From positions 31,909 through 95,908 of the forward strand of contig SZXW01000008.1 of assembly GCA_005862285.1 (NCBI GenBank): 64,000 nt of DNA, in the 5' to 3' direction. The first letter of the stretch is position 1. The number at the start of each line of letters is the position of its first letter. A program made the translations under genes and the position numbers. Below are positions 56,444 to 64,000 of the stretch, piece by piece. This stretch comes from Chlorobium sp. GTDB lineage: Bacteria; Bacteroidota; Chlorobiia; Chlorobiales; Chlorobiaceae. Below the pieces are notes generated by a model. It was not told where the DNA came from. It ran no database searches and worked only from the letters and a program-made list of their open reading frames with translations.

Positions 56444-56924
56444 ATGTTAGCCTCCTGCATAATACTGGAGAGCGGCCGCTCTCCGGAAAAACTGTTGTCA
56501 ACCCGGCCAATATATGCCTTTTTAGGCATTTCACCGGCGAAAGAAGAAAGATTTTCTCCTGTAATCTTGCAAAAAAGGCTTCAACAGGTTATCCACATTG
56601 TATCAACAATCCGCACGTCTTCACAAAGTTTCCGGGCGATGTATAATACACAAACGCAGAACAGGTGATAAATGCGCCTATTTATCTTTAATAAAAGCAC
56701 TTAAAAAGCAATACAATCAAAACAGGATTTAATAAGACGTATTTTTCCGTATATCTGACAAGTTGATTGTTCAAAACAACTTAACCTGTCAACACCTGGC
56801 CTGTGATATTAGGTGGATAAAAAAACAAAATAACACATCGATCACACGTCTTTATATAAACAAGCATACATAACATATACACCAAGCCTTGAACTATCAG
56901 ATCCTGCAGGGTATATGACAGGTT
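56444..56924. other. A/T-rich intergenic region of about 480 bases
   Basis: No supported gene. One TTATCCACA at 56589-56597, and a TTTATCCACC-like sequence on the other strand near 56811-56820, are isolated and not a DnaA-box cluster. The remainder is A/T-rich with CAACTTAACCTGTCAACACC-type direct echoes. It holds the promoter of the KdsC-like gene at its left end and lies downstream of fumC, whose transcript ends at its right end. Confidence 0.45.
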
Positions 56925-58310
56925 TCATACCATAAGCGATGGATCAACCCACCGGTCAAACTCTTCAGCGGTAAGATACCCGGAAAGAATTGCAGCATCC
57001 CTCAGCGTTATGGCACTTTCAACAGCGGTTCTTACAATTTCGGCAGCCTTGTAATAGCCGATATGGGGATTCAGGGCTGTTGCCAGCATCAGCGAACGCT
57101 CCAGGTGCATTCGGATTCTTTCATGGTTCGGCTCGATTCCCCTGATGCAATTTTCCGCGAATGAAAAACAGGCATCGCCAATCAGTTCAGCTGATTGAAG
57201 GACATTGGCAATCATCACCGGACCGAACACATTGAGTTCGAGATGTCCCTGCATACCGGCAACGGAAAGAACGGTATCGTTTCCCATAACCTGGGCGCAC
57301 ACCATGGTGACCGCCTCCGCCTGGGTAGGGTTCACTTTTCCCGGCATGATCGAGGACCCCGGTTCGTTTGAAGGGATGACGATCTCTCCGATCGCACAGC
57401 GGGGACCTGAAGCAAGCAGCCTGATATCGTTCGCTATTTTCATGAGGCTTACCGCTGCCAGCTTGAGTGTACCATGAACTTCGACAAGCGCATCATGCGC
57501 TGCGAGCGATTCAAATTTGTTCGGAGCAGAAACGAAAGGAAGTTTTGTCATGGAAGCAATGGCCGCCACGGCTTTCCCGGCATAACCTTCAGGCGCATTG
57601 AGGCCGGTGCCTACGGCTGTTCCGCCCAGGGCAAGTTCAGCAAGATGATGCAGCGAATGCGAAATTGCAGCCAGAGCATGGTCAAGCTGTGAAACATAAC
57701 CTGAGAATTCCTGGCCGAGCGTGACAGGTGTCGCATCCATCATATGGGTACGGCCTGTCTTGACAACTGCCTTCATGGATTCCGACTGCCGGGCAAGCTC
57801 GTTTCGAAGGCGTTTCAGCCCGGGAATGGTTTTACCGTGAATCAGGCGGTATGCCGCAATGTTCATTGCCGTAGGAAACGTATCGTTCGATGACTGGGAA
57901 CGGTTGACATCATCATTCGGATTCAGGAGACGCTCGCCATCGCCAGGTTTTCTGCCGCTCAGGACATGGGCCCGGTTGGCAATTACCTCGTTCACGTTCA
58001 TGTTTGTCTGTGTTCCCGATCCTGTCTGCCAGATCACCAGAGGAAAATGATCATCAAGTTCTCCGGCAATGATTTCATCACAGACCATGGCAATGGCGTT
58101 CATTTTTTCGACATCGAGAACGCCGAGTTCACAGTTCGCAATAGCAGCGCCTTTTTTCAGGAAACCGAATGCTTCTATGATCAGTTTCGGCATGGAAGCC
58201 GGCGGGCCTATCCTGAAATGCTCAAGAGATCTCTGTGTCTGGGCTCCCCAGTAACGGTCGGCATGAACACGAACCTCTCCAAGAGTATCCTTTTCTATCC
58301 GGTAGTTCAT
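56925..58310 (-). CDS. fumC: Fumarate hydratase, class II
   Basis: 461 residues. Iron-free, oxygen-stable fumarase, superfamily of argininosuccinate lyase. Motifs: [57 protein letters not shown] (catalytic His/Thr region) and the signature [18 protein letters not shown] (catalytic Ser). Reductive or oxidative TCA cycle. The window also encodes a class I enzyme about 7 kb away. Normal length and start ([20 protein letters not shown]). Confidence 0.95.
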   Translation of the reverse strand: MNYRIEKDTLGEVRVHADRYWGAQTQRSLEHFRIGPPASMPKLIIEAFGFLKKGAAIANCELGVLDVEKMNAIAMVCDEIIAGELDDHFPLVIWQTGSGTQTNMNVNEVIANRAHVLSGRKPGDGERLLNPNDDVNRSQSSNDTFPTAMNIAAYRLIHGKTIPGLKRLRNELARQSESMKAVVKTGRTHMMDATPVTLGQEFSGYVSQLDHALAAISHSLHHLAELALGGTAVGTGLNAPEGYAGKAVAAIASMTKLPFVSAPNKFESLAAHDALVEVHGTLKLAAVSLMKIANDIRLLASGPRCAIGEIVIPSNEPGSSIMPGKVNPTQAEAVTMVCAQVMGNDTVLSVAGMQGHLELNVFGPVMIANVLQSAELIGDACFSFAENCIRGIEPNHERIRMHLERSLMLATALNPHIGYYKAAEIVRTAVESAITLRDAAILSGYLTAEEFDRWVDPSLMV

Positions 58311-58399
58311 CGCAGATGAAAGTAATGGCGCTTTTGAAAGAATGGCTCATCTTCAAATATCACATTCTTAAAAATACAACTAAAACAGCCAAAAACAGA

Positions 58400-58426
58400 A
58401 ATGGCGGCCAACCCGTGACCGCCATT
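58400..58426 (-). terminator. Hairpin downstream of the inorganic pyrophosphatase gene
   Basis: AATGGCGGCCA (58400-58410) pairs with TGACCGCCATT (58416-58426) with one mismatch; on the minus strand it is followed by TCTGTTTTT. It lies about 50 bases past the stop of ppa and upstream of fumC. Confidence 0.7.
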
Positions 58427-58474
58427 CTTCAATCAATAAACGACCCTGCTTGTAAAAAAACAGGATGAGATGCT

Positions 58475-59008
58475 TTACATATAGACCTTTCTGTAGTTGT
58501 CTATGGCATGCCTGACGCTCTCTCGTGCTGTTTCGGCATTCTGGAACTCTTCGACAAGTACCGTTTTTTCTTCGAGGGCTTTGTACTCCTCAAAGAAATG
58601 CTGCAGTTCCGAGTTGAAATACGGGGGCAGCTGGTCGATATTGTGGACATTGCTCAAGCTGATATCATCTTCGGCAACGGCGATGATCTTGTCGTCTCCT
58701 TCGCCGTGATCGACCATGCGCATAACTCCGATAACCCTTGCCCGGACCATGCAGAGCGGAACGATATCGCACTGTGATATAACAACGATATCCAGAGGAT
58801 CATGGTCGTCACCGAGAGTTTTTGGAATGAAGCCGTAGTTGGCCGGGTAAAAAATAGAGGAAAAGAGTACACGGTCAAGTTTCAGCATGCCCGTTTTTTT
58901 ATCGAGCTCATACTTGGTTTTGCTGCCCTTTGAAATCTCGATGATCGCATTGACAATATTCGGCTGACCTTCTCCTATCTCGACATCGTGCCAGGGATTG
59001 AAATTCAT
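58475..59008 (-). CDS. ppa: Inorganic pyrophosphatase, family I
   Basis: 177 residues. Hydrolyses pyrophosphate to drive biosynthesis. Signature [12 protein letters not shown] (D-x-D-P-x-D metal ligands), [14 protein letters not shown] (Tyr and Lys at the active site), [20 protein letters not shown] and [20 protein letters not shown]. Soluble family I type, distinct from membrane-bound proton-pumping pyrophosphatase. Monocistronic with a terminator; divergent from prfC. Confidence 0.95.
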   Translation of the reverse strand: MNFNPWHDVEIGEGQPNIVNAIIEISKGSKTKYELDKKTGMLKLDRVLFSSIFYPANYGFIPKTLGDDHDPLDIVVISQCDIVPLCMVRARVIGVMRMVDHGEGDDKIIAVAEDDISLSNVHNIDQLPPYFNSELQHFFEEYKALEEKTVLVEEFQNAETARESVRHAIDNYRKVYM

Positions 59009-59314
59009 GGTTTATCGTGCTTGTATTTGATTGAAAAAGCTGCACAAGTATAGTAAATTTTTTTTACCGTACAAGAGAAACAACCCAATTATACGATATA
59101 AAAAGCGCTGAAAAATGAAAAATCGGGTTACATCTCCTCTCAGGATTCCCGTCATTTCATTCAGCTCTTCGCAATATGCTTTTTTTCGCAAGCTTCTTTG
59201 TATCTTAGCCGGCATCAAAAGCGGCCTGTTCCCGATTCGACGCATCAGGAACCTTATAGTTTTAGAAGCCTGACAGATGAAATGGAGAAATAAACCCGGA
59301 GCCCTTGAATACCT
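59009..59314. other. Intergenic region between divergent ppa and prfC
   Basis: About 305 bases; a minus-strand frame covering it and running into prfC (59012-59836) is an antisense shadow. Promoters of ppa and prfC should be here; A/T-rich stretches at 59050-59060 and 59090-59105 are candidates, not proven. Confidence 0.45.
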
Positions 59315-60922
59315 ATGGACCTGATAAAGGAAACCGCAAAAAGAAAAACGTTTGCCATCATCAGCCATCCTGATGCCGGAAAAACCACACTGACAGAAAA
59401 ATTCCTCCTGTTCGGCGGAGCTATCCAGACAGCCGGAGCCGTGAAAAACAACAAAATCCGGAAAACCGCCACAAGCGACTTCATGGAAATTGAAAAACAG
59501 AGGGGAATCTCTGTCGCCACATCGGTAATGGGGTTCGACTATGCCGGAAAAAGAGTCAACATTCTCGATACACCGGGCCACAAGGATTTTGCCGAAGATA
59601 CCTACAGGACATTGACCGCAGTGGACAGCGTCATCCTGGTGATCGACTGCGTCAAGGGAGTCGAGGAACAGACAGAAAGGCTCATGGAGGTTTGCCGCAT
59701 GCGCCACACTCCGGTCATCATCTTTATCAACAAAATGGACCGGGAGGGAAGGAATCCGTTCGAACTGCTCGACGAACTCGAAAGCAAGCTCGAGATTCAC
59801 GTCAGACCGCTGACATGGCCGATCAGCCAGGGACAAACCTTCAAGGGGGTCTACAATCTCTATGAAAAAGGGCTCAACCTGTTCGAAGCAAATACCACAA
59901 GGATCAGCCAGACACTGATCAGAATTGATGACCCGAACGATCCCGAACTTGAAAAGTGGATCCCTGAAAGTTTCTGCAGCAAACTTCGCGAAGACATCGA
60001 CCTGATCGAAGGGGTCTATGAGCCGTTCAATGAAGAGCTATACCGTGACGGCCTGCTTGCCCCTGTGTTCTTCGGAAGCGCCATCAACAACTTCGGCGTC
60101 AAGGAACTGCTCGAAACATTCCTGCAGATCGCTCCAAGCCCGGGAATGCGCGATGCTTCGGAAAGAATTGTTATTGCATCCGAAGAAACCATGACCGGTT
60201 TCGTTTTTAAAATCCATGCGAATCTTGATCCGAATCATCGTGACAGAACAGCATTTTTCAGAATCTGCTCTGGAGCGTTCGAACGCAACAAATTCTACTA
60301 CCACACCAGGCTCGGAAAAAAAATAAGGTTTTCCAGCCCGACGCAGTTCATGGCAAATGAAAAAAGCGTGATCGATAAAGCATGGCCCGGCGATGTCATC
60401 GGTCTCTACGACAACGGTTCACTGAAAATCGGCGATACCCTTACTGAAGGAGAGGATCTGCATTTCCGCGGCATGCCGAGTTTTTCTCCTGAAATATTCA
60501 AACTGCTCGAAAACCGTGACCCGATGAAAACAAAACAGCTCGATAAAGGCATCCGTCAGCTCACCGAGGAAGGGGTTGCTCAGCTCTTCATTCAGCACGG
60601 CACCCGGAAAATAGTCGGTACCGTCGGTGAACTGCAGTTCGACGTCATCAAATTCCGGCTCGAACATGAATACGGGGCCCAATGTGAATTCACTCCGCTA
60701 CGTTATCACAAGGCGTTCTGGCTGACTTCGGACAACCGTGAAATGCTCGACGAGTTCCTGAGGCGCAAATGGACTTCGGTCGGTATTGACAAGGAGGAAC
60801 ATCCTGTATACTTTGCCGAAAGCGAATGGATGCTGAAAGTCGCCAGGGAAGACTATCCGGACATCGAATTCCATACCACTTCGGAATTCAAAACCGAAGG
60901 TCAACAGAAAAAAGCACTCTAA
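59315..60922 (+). CDS. prfC: Peptide chain release factor 3
   Basis: 535 residues, translational GTPase that removes RF1/RF2 from the ribosome after termination. G1 [17 protein letters not shown], switch I with [21 protein letters not shown]3 [17 protein letters not shown]4 [11 protein letters not shown], and G5-like region. Domains II-III follow ([35 protein letters not shown]). The [11 protein letters not shown] form of switch I and length distinguish it from EF-G. The GH13-like gene lies 120 bases downstream on the same strand. Confidence 0.95.
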   Translation: MDLIKETAKRKTFAIISHPDAGKTTLTEKFLLFGGAIQTAGAVKNNKIRKTATSDFMEIEKQRGISVATSVMGFDYAGKRVNILDTPGHKDFAEDTYRTLTAVDSVILVIDCVKGVEEQTERLMEVCRMRHTPVIIFINKMDREGRNPFELLDELESKLEIHVRPLTWPISQGQTFKGVYNLYEKGLNLFEANTTRISQTLIRIDDPNDPELEKWIPESFCSKLREDIDLIEGVYEPFNEELYRDGLLAPVFFGSAINNFGVKELLETFLQIAPSPGMRDASERIVIASEETMTGFVFKIHANLDPNHRDRTAFFRICSGAFERNKFYYHTRLGKKIRFSSPTQFMANEKSVIDKAWPGDVIGLYDNGSLKIGDTLTEGEDLHFRGMPSFSPEIFKLLENRDPMKTKQLDKGIRQLTEEGVAQLFIQHGTRKIVGTVGELQFDVIKFRLEHEYGAQCEFTPLRYHKAFWLTSDNREMLDEFLRRKWTSVGIDKEEHPVYFAESEWMLKVAREDYPDIEFHTTSEFKTEGQQKKAL

Positions 60923-61042
60923 CGGCCAGCCAATCCGCAAAAGTCCATTTCAACCAGGGAAAACCGTATTTACCGGAGCTGGTTTCTTTTGTACATTGGC
61001 AATGGACTGTCAGTTATCTTCCCGCAATAAAACATTATCACG

Positions 61043-62956
61043 TTGCATACATCGCACCTGAACCTTATCCTGCAGACTCTGGAAAGTCTTGAGGATTTTC
61101 CAGACGCACCCCCCTACCGTGTACCGCGCATCTGGACAGAGAATGAAACCGGAGTTATCGTGGTCGAGCCGAAGAAATATTACACTTCGATCATCAGGAA
61201 GATCATCGACAGTGAAAGCTCGAATCATGATTTGCCGGAAAAAACCGGCTGGAAGGAAAAAGCCGTCGTGTACAACATGTTTGTAAGGCTTACCTGCGCC
61301 TTCGATCATGACGGAAACGGAAAAACAGGCACAGAACCGCTTGAAAACGGTTTCAGGGAAACCGGCACACTTCTGAAAGCCATAACCCTGCTTCCCTATA
61401 TAAAAAATCTTGGGGCAAACACCGTTTATCTCCTTCCTCTGACCGAAATCGGGAGCCACTGCAGAAAAGGATCTCTCGGGTCCCCATATGCCGTGAAAAA
61501 CCCGATGAAACTCGATCCGATGCTTGGAGAACCGGTGCTCGGCCTCTCTGCTGAAACACTCTTCAAGGGTTTCGTCGAAGCGGTGCACCTGCTCGGCATG
61601 CACGTCATCCTCGAGTTCGTCTTCAGGACGGCATCGATCGACAGCAGCTGGATCAAGGATCATCCGGAATGGTTCTACTGGCTCCATGACGATGAAACCA
61701 TCCGGAATTACGGCCCTCCTCATTTCGATCAGGAAACACTCGGAAGGATATATGAACTTGTCGACCGCCATGAAATGCAGTACCTGCCTGCACCTTCCGA
61801 AGAATACAGAAAGCAGTTCGCAGCACAGCCGGTCAAAGTCAGTGAACAGAACGGTGAACCTCAAGGCATTGCACTTGACGGCACACCATGCAGGATCGCA
61901 AGCGCTTTTTCAGACTGGCCTCCAGACGACCGCCAGCCAGCCTGGACCGACGTGACCTATCTGAAAATGCACACTCCCGAGCATTTCAATTATATCGCTT
62001 ACAACACCATCAGGATGTATGATGCAGCGCTCGATGATCCACTTACCTTCAACCGGGAGCTTTGGAATGAAATTTCCGGCATCATACCATTTTTCCAGCA
62101 GGAATACCATATTGACGGAGCGATGATCGACATGGGACATGCCCTTCCATCACTCCTTAAAAATACCATTGTCCGTAAAGCGCGGGAGAAATATCCCGAT
62201 TTTGCTTTCTGGGACGAAAATTTCGATCCGACACCCTCTATCCGTGATGAAGGGTTCGACGCTGTTTTCGGTTCACTGCCCTTTGTAGTGAACGATATCA
62301 TCTATATCCGGGGCCTGCTGAATTTCCTCAATAAAACCGGGGTTGCCCTGCCTTTTTTCGGTACGGGAGAAAACCACAATACACCGCGCCTCTGTTTCCG
62401 CTATCCGCGCGATGAAGCTGGCCGGAACTTCGTGACGTTCATTTTCACTCTCGGCGCAATCCTTCCTTCGATACCATTCCTTCATTCCGGAATGGAGCTT
62501 TGCGAATGGCACCCGGTAAATCTCGGACTGAATTTCACGGAAGAAGATCGGAAAAACTACCCGTCCGAAAAACTTCCCCTCTTCAGTGCTTTCAGTTACG
62601 ACTGGGAAAAGAGTAACGGGCTCATGCCGCTCAACAGTTACATCAGAAGGGTCCTTGAAATCAGGGATAACTATTTCAATCTTGTCAGCTGCGGAGAAAA
62701 AGGATCGATAAGCATACCTTTTGTCAGCGAACCAGAGCTTTTCGCCGTCATGCGTACCCTACAGGGAGAGTCCCTTCTGTTCATCGGTAACAGTAATCTG
62801 CATGAAGAGAAAAAAGGATTCCTCGAGTTCAGCATGAAAGAGGGAACAATGGTCGAACTGATAGAAAATCGATCCTGCCCGGTCGAGGAACACCGCCTTG
62901 AAATATCATGCAGACCGGGCCAGTGCATGTTGTTCTATCTTTCCCCGGTTCAGTGA
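61043..62956 (+). CDS. GH13-like alpha-amylase-family protein with altered active site
   Basis: 637 residues from TTG 61043 ([15 protein letters not shown]). (beta/alpha)8 barrel of family GH13 with region [17 protein letters not shown] (nucleophile Asp; usual GFRxD has AMID), region [16 protein letters not shown] (acid/base Glu) and region [14 protein letters not shown]. In canonical members region IV is NHD with a catalytic Asp; here it is HN, so the third carboxylate is missing. Domain order also recalls GlgE-type maltosyltransferases, which have NTPD at that point. It may act on glycogen or maltosaccharides, or be inactive or regulatory. Preceded by prfC on the same strand. Confidence 0.78.
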   Translation: MHTSHLNLILQTLESLEDFPDAPPYRVPRIWTENETGVIVVEPKKYYTSIIRKIIDSESSNHDLPEKTGWKEKAVVYNMFVRLTCAFDHDGNGKTGTEPLENGFRETGTLLKAITLLPYIKNLGANTVYLLPLTEIGSHCRKGSLGSPYAVKNPMKLDPMLGEPVLGLSAETLFKGFVEAVHLLGMHVILEFVFRTASIDSSWIKDHPEWFYWLHDDETIRNYGPPHFDQETLGRIYELVDRHEMQYLPAPSEEYRKQFAAQPVKVSEQNGEPQGIALDGTPCRIASAFSDWPPDDRQPAWTDVTYLKMHTPEHFNYIAYNTIRMYDAALDDPLTFNRELWNEISGIIPFFQQEYHIDGAMIDMGHALPSLLKNTIVRKAREKYPDFAFWDENFDPTPSIRDEGFDAVFGSLPFVVNDIIYIRGLLNFLNKTGVALPFFGTGENHNTPRLCFRYPRDEAGRNFVTFIFTLGAILPSIPFLHSGMELCEWHPVNLGLNFTEEDRKNYPSEKLPLFSAFSYDWEKSNGLMPLNSYIRRVLEIRDNYFNLVSCGEKGSISIPFVSEPELFAVMRTLQGESLLFIGNSNLHEEKKGFLEFSMKEGTMVELIENRSCPVEEHRLEISCRPGQCMLFYLSPVQ

Positions 62957-63046
62957 TTAAAATAAATCCTGACGAAAAAATCACCAGGATTTAATGAATT
63001 TTTTTGGAAGAGATTGACGTTACCATTCTGATGGCTGTTGTTTTTA

Positions 63047-63104
63047 AAAAACCGGAAAAGGTGAACTGGTATGCTATCGGCTCCTCTTCCGGTTTTTGTT
63101 TTTG
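63047..63104 (+). terminator. Intrinsic terminator after the GH13-like gene
   Basis: AAAAACCGGAA (63047-63057) and TTCCGGTTTTT (63087-63097) form the stem over a 29-base loop, followed by GTTTTT. Confidence 0.8.
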
Positions 63105-63219
63105 AGGTAAAAGCAGGAAAGGAAGAAAAATAACGTCTTAAAGAATGAAGTGATCGAGCATGTTTTAACAGGTTTTATTTCTTCAACAACAATTCTCTTT
63201 CAATAATAATGCTTGTCTC

Positions 63220-64000
63220 ATGAAAAAGAACATCTGGTTAGTGGCAGGCATCGCAGGTTTGATGATCAGCAATCAACCTTCCGATGCTAAAGCTGAAGTT
63301 AGCGTTCATCTTGATATTGGAAGTGGAGGGCCTCGATTTATGATAAGAGACCGGCCGGACTTTATGTATCTGTCCGACCTTGGGTTTTATGTGTCTTACG
63401 GTGGTCCGTATGATATGATTTTCCTTGATGACTACTATTACATCTACTCGAACGGGCTTTGGTATTATTCCTGGTATTTCGATGGGCCGTGGTATCCCAT
63501 TGAATATGATTACCTTCCTGACATCATAAGAGCTCACCGCTGGTTTGAAATAAGAAGATACCGCGATTACGAATATCGCAGGCACGATCGCAGATACTGG
63601 CATAATCTGTTTGAGCGTGACCGGATCTATTATCGCAATCAGCCTCGCTGGCATGACAGACCTGGCGGACCGCCACCATCCCCGCCTCCATTACCGCATC
63701 GTGGACCGGGTGGACCTTTCGGACCTGGCGGCCCTGGTGGACCGGGTAGTCATGGTGGCCCCGGCGGACCGGGCAGTCACGGTGGACCGGGTGGACCTTT
63801 CGGACCTGGCGGCCCTGGTGGTCCGGGTGGACCGGGTGGACCTGGCAGTCACGGTGGACCGGGTGGACCTTTCGGACCCGGCGGCCCTGGTGGTCCGGGT
63901 AGTCATGGTGGTCCAGGTGGACCGGGAGGCCCTGGTGGACCTTTAGGACCCGTTGGTCCGGGTGGGCCGGGTGGTCATGGTGGTCCAGGTGGACCGGGCG
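63220..64000 (+). CDS. Secreted protein with Gly-Pro-X (collagen-like) tail, 3' end outside window
   Basis: At least 260 residues, open to the window edge. Signal peptide [20 protein letters not shown] with cleavage after DAKA. Residues about 28-150 are an aromatic- and charge-rich domain ([57 protein letters not shown]) of unknown family. From about 155 the sequence is a proline/glycine repeat: [20 protein letters not shown] and variants, mostly Gly-Pro-X triplets interrupted by SHG. The function is unknown; exported and surface-exposed is the likely reading. It could be an adhesin or matrix protein. Plus-strand genes are antiparallel to long open frames here, which are shadows. Confidence 0.8.
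   Translation, partial: MKKNIWLVAGIAGLMISNQPSDAKAEVSVHLDIGSGGPRFMIRDRPDFMYLSDLGFYVSYGGPYDMIFLDDYYYIYSNGLWYYSWYFDGPWYPIEYDYLPDIIRAHRWFEIRRYRDYEYRRHDRRYWHNLFERDRIYYRNQPRWHDRPGGPPPSPPPLPHRGPGGPFGPGGPGGPGSHGGPGGPGSHGGPGGPFGPGGPGGPGGPGGPGSHGGPGGPFGPGGPGGPGSHGGPGGPGGPGGPLGPVGPGGPGGHGGPGGPG
63695..64000 (+). repeat. In-frame coding repeat encoding the Gly-Pro-X tail
   Basis: A block beginning GGTGGACCTTTCGGACC recurs near 63709, 63790 and 63861, so with spacings of about 81 and 72 bases (multiples of nine), with shorter GGTGGACCGGG units between. Repeat continues past the window end. Confidence 0.8.

Noticed and set aside
59012..59836. 274-residue minus-strand frame across ppa/prfC gap
   Set aside because: It lies antiparallel to the start of prfC; no ribosome site and no motif.
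61010..61864. 284-residue minus-strand frame opposite the GH13-like gene
   Set aside because: Antisense shadow of a strongly coding plus-strand gene with clear GH13 motifs.
63611..63946. Out-of-frame plus frames in the repeat region ([16 protein letters not shown])
   Set aside because: Out-of-frame reading of the Gly-Pro-X repeat; the true frame is fixed by the signal peptide and start at 63220.

Overview
The window reads as chromosomal DNA of a green sulfur bacterium (Chlorobiaceae, Chlorobium/Prosthecochloris group). The main evidence is two ~75-residue chlorosome envelope proteins of the CsmB/CsmF type (34108-34329 and 37332-37559). The anaerobic gene content fits: class I hybrid cluster protein, both fumarase types (fumarase serves the reductive TCA cycle in this group) and polysaccharide phosphorylase/amylase-like enzymes. 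The species was not determined. No rRNA, tRNA, CRISPR array or intact insertion sequence was seen.

Layout. 1-4314: 3' end of an iron superoxide dismutase, a lipoprotein, an RlmI-type rRNA methyltransferase, a nucleotidase and a thioredoxin-TPR protein. 4315-8200: a nitrosative/redox-stress operon (Rrf2 regulator, ferredoxin-like protein, TPR protein, Hcp) with a perfect 19-bp dyad at its promoter; the TPR gene has a 14-bp tandem duplication that shifts its last codons. 8400-15900: small or accessory genes, including an uncatalogued-looking 57-residue protein, an exported isochorismatase-fold hydrolase, a DmeF-like metal exporter, a coiled-coil/LuxR-HTH regulator followed by an outer-membrane barrel, and a DPSL-type ferritin. 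15900-18570: a scar with a response-regulator fragment and a P-type ATPase lacking its first membrane hairpin. 18569-32940: a large FAD/Fe-S oxidoreductase, an SDR/DUF2784/hydrolase cluster, a glycosyltransferase, an RND efflux pair followed by DoxX-like and heme-copper-oxidase-like membrane proteins, and an intact PhoU-like protein. 32998-33792: a collapsed phosphate-uptake operon in which the head of pstS, the middle of pstB and the tail of phoU are fused end to end. 34100-37620: the chlorosome genes enclosing a methyltransferase, a HAD phosphatase and a phosphoesterase. 37834-42840: trxB, trxA, dnaE. 43003-46483: a GH65 phosphorylase and a GT4 glycosyltransferase whose 5' end carries four copies of a 5-bp repeat that put it out of frame. 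46668-60922: zinc-ribbon LRR protein, class I fumarase, UspA, APH-like/P-loop fusion kinase, VIT/ferritin-like iron transporter, htpG, NeuB-like synthase, KdsC-like phosphatase, fumC, ppa, prfC. 61043-64000: a GH13-like protein with an altered active site and the start of a secreted protein with a Gly-Pro-X tail, cut by the window end.

The strongest observations are the apparently phase-variable glycosyltransferase, the three-piece pst/phoU deletion scar, the truncated ATPase beside the response-regulator fragment, and the frameshifted TPR gene in the Hcp operon. Many reading frames antiparallel to real genes are open because of codon bias; these were treated as shadows and left out.
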